Made by a program: the position numbers and the translations under genes. DNA of 64,000 nt from positions 186,001 to 250,000 of the forward strand of contig NZ_PDZB01000003.1 in the NCBI RefSeq assembly GCF_002743335.1, written 5' to 3'. The first letter of the stretch is position 1. Each line of letters opens with the position of its first letter. The stretch is from Sporosarcina sp. P32b. GTDB lineage: Bacteria > Bacillota > Bacilli > Bacillales_A > Planococcaceae. Below, in pieces: positions 63,497 to 64,000 of the stretch. The notes under the pieces were generated by a model. The model worked only from the letters and a program-made list of their open reading frames with translations, was not told where the DNA came from and did no database searches.

Positions 63497-64000
63497 ATGA
63501 CGACGCATCAATGGACATTGCAAGAGTCTTTTTATTTCCCTGCTGAGTACGGGGCATTTGCTGAATCGGCTGAGGTAAAGGTGACGCCAGGGTTTACGGA
63601 AGAGCGTACGGAGGAAGCGATCCGCTTGCAAGGGATCTATCATATCGCGGCAAACGTTGTATTTGATGCAGACAAGCAAGTGGAATTGGCAACTGATGAT
63701 GCATTAGTTATTAATGACGTGGAAGTAGAAAACAATAAAGGGTATTTTGAGTATGCTGTGCCTCTGAATGTTGATCTGCCAGTAGAACTCGATGGAGACT
63801 TGCAACTTGAAGTGCAGGATATTAAAACTGCAACACAGGAAGACGGAGGATTGAAGCTCGAGTGGACTGTTCATTTGAAACAGGATAAGCCTGTACAAGA
63901 AGCGGTCGTTATTGAAGAAGAGCCCGCTGCGCCAGAGTTCGTAGCTGCATCGACATCTCATATGGAGTTTCTTGCAAATGCGGATCGTGCGATAGAGCAA
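63497..64000 (+). CDS. spoVID: Stage VI sporulation protein D, N-terminal part (runs off the window)
   Basis: An open frame of 168 codons starts at ATG 63497 after AAGGAGTGA and continues past the right edge. It begins HQWTLQESFYFPAEYG and has a beta-rich SPOCS-type N-terminal region, then an acidic, Glu-rich stretch. In B. subtilis spoVID directly follows hemL and its product is needed for spore-coat encasement. Place and start sequence agree, so this is good evidence that the organism forms endospores. Confidence 0.82.
   Translation, partial: MTTHQWTLQESFYFPAEYGAFAESAEVKVTPGFTEERTEEAIRLQGIYHIAANVVFDADKQVELATDDALVINDVEVENNKGYFEYAVPLNVDLPVELDGDLQLEVQDIKTATQEDGGLKLEWTVHLKQDKPVQEAVVIEEEPAAPEFVAASTSHMEFLANADRAIEQ

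Overview
The window reads as chromosomal DNA of a low-GC, endospore-forming Firmicute, most like Sporosarcina or another Planococcaceae member. This is inferred from gene order: a TPR gene, tig-clpX-lonA-ysxC, hemA-hemX-hemC-hemD-hemB-hemL and then the start of spoVID match the Bacillus subtilis backbone. A yng-type leucine-degradation operon, a feu/bes-type siderophore locus, a ydhG/fra frataxin homologue and yoaS/yozG homologues also fit. Species was not tested by any search.

Layout. Positions 1-4.1 kb hold the end of a ferric-siderophore import operon (two FecCD permeases, a BesA-like esterase, an ATPase) and a flavin reductase. Positions 4.4-5.2 kb hold an ArsR/SRPBCC pair. Positions 5.7-15.9 kb hold a GAF/PucR-type regulator divergent from a seven-gene leucine/isovalerate catabolism operon: acyl-CoA dehydrogenase, acyl-CoA synthetase, biotin carboxylase, biotin carrier, HMG-CoA lyase, enoyl-CoA hydratase, carboxyltransferase. 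A cre-like site and a palindrome lie in the divergent region. Positions 15.9-20.2 kb hold an IS3 remnant, fra, a run of small VOC/SRPBCC proteins and a yoaS/yozG pair. Positions 20.4-24.7 kb hold an unrecognised 650-residue protein, a rhodanese-fused CoA-disulfide reductase under a CstR/CsoR-like operator, and a DoxX-like protein.

Positions 24.7-31 kb are the most disturbed part: a membrane-anchored tandem-repeat protein, a ring-cleavage-type dioxygenase behind a perfect palindrome, a decayed carnitine acyltransferase, a tRNA-Arg(CCT), a His/Cys-rich repeat protein and a decayed second copy of that tRNA. Positions 31-34.6 kb hold an SDR / acyl-CoA dehydrogenase / quinone oxidoreductase operon. 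Positions 34.8-39.6 kb hold an LCP protein, an XRE-DUF1232 protein, a ccdA relic, and TlpA plus MsrAB lipoproteins, which together look like a split PilB-type methionine sulfoxide repair system, then an HD phosphohydrolase.

Positions 39.8-48.5 kb hold a TRAP transporter operon with a perfect cre match, an XRE-cupin regulator, a tiny membrane peptide, a YfcC transporter plus opine-dehydrogenase operon and a two-component system. From 48.8 kb to the right edge are a SIMPL-domain protein, a TPR protein and the conserved protein-quality-control and haem blocks. The hemA promoter carries a PerR-like box, and hemA is separated from hemX by a strong terminator.

No CRISPR array, rRNA, intact mobile element, prophage or recognisable defence system was seen. 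The best candidates for undescribed biology are the His/Cys repeat protein between the duplicated tRNAs, the 650-residue orphan, the small proteins at 43514 and 48582, and the YfcC/opine-dehydrogenase pair.
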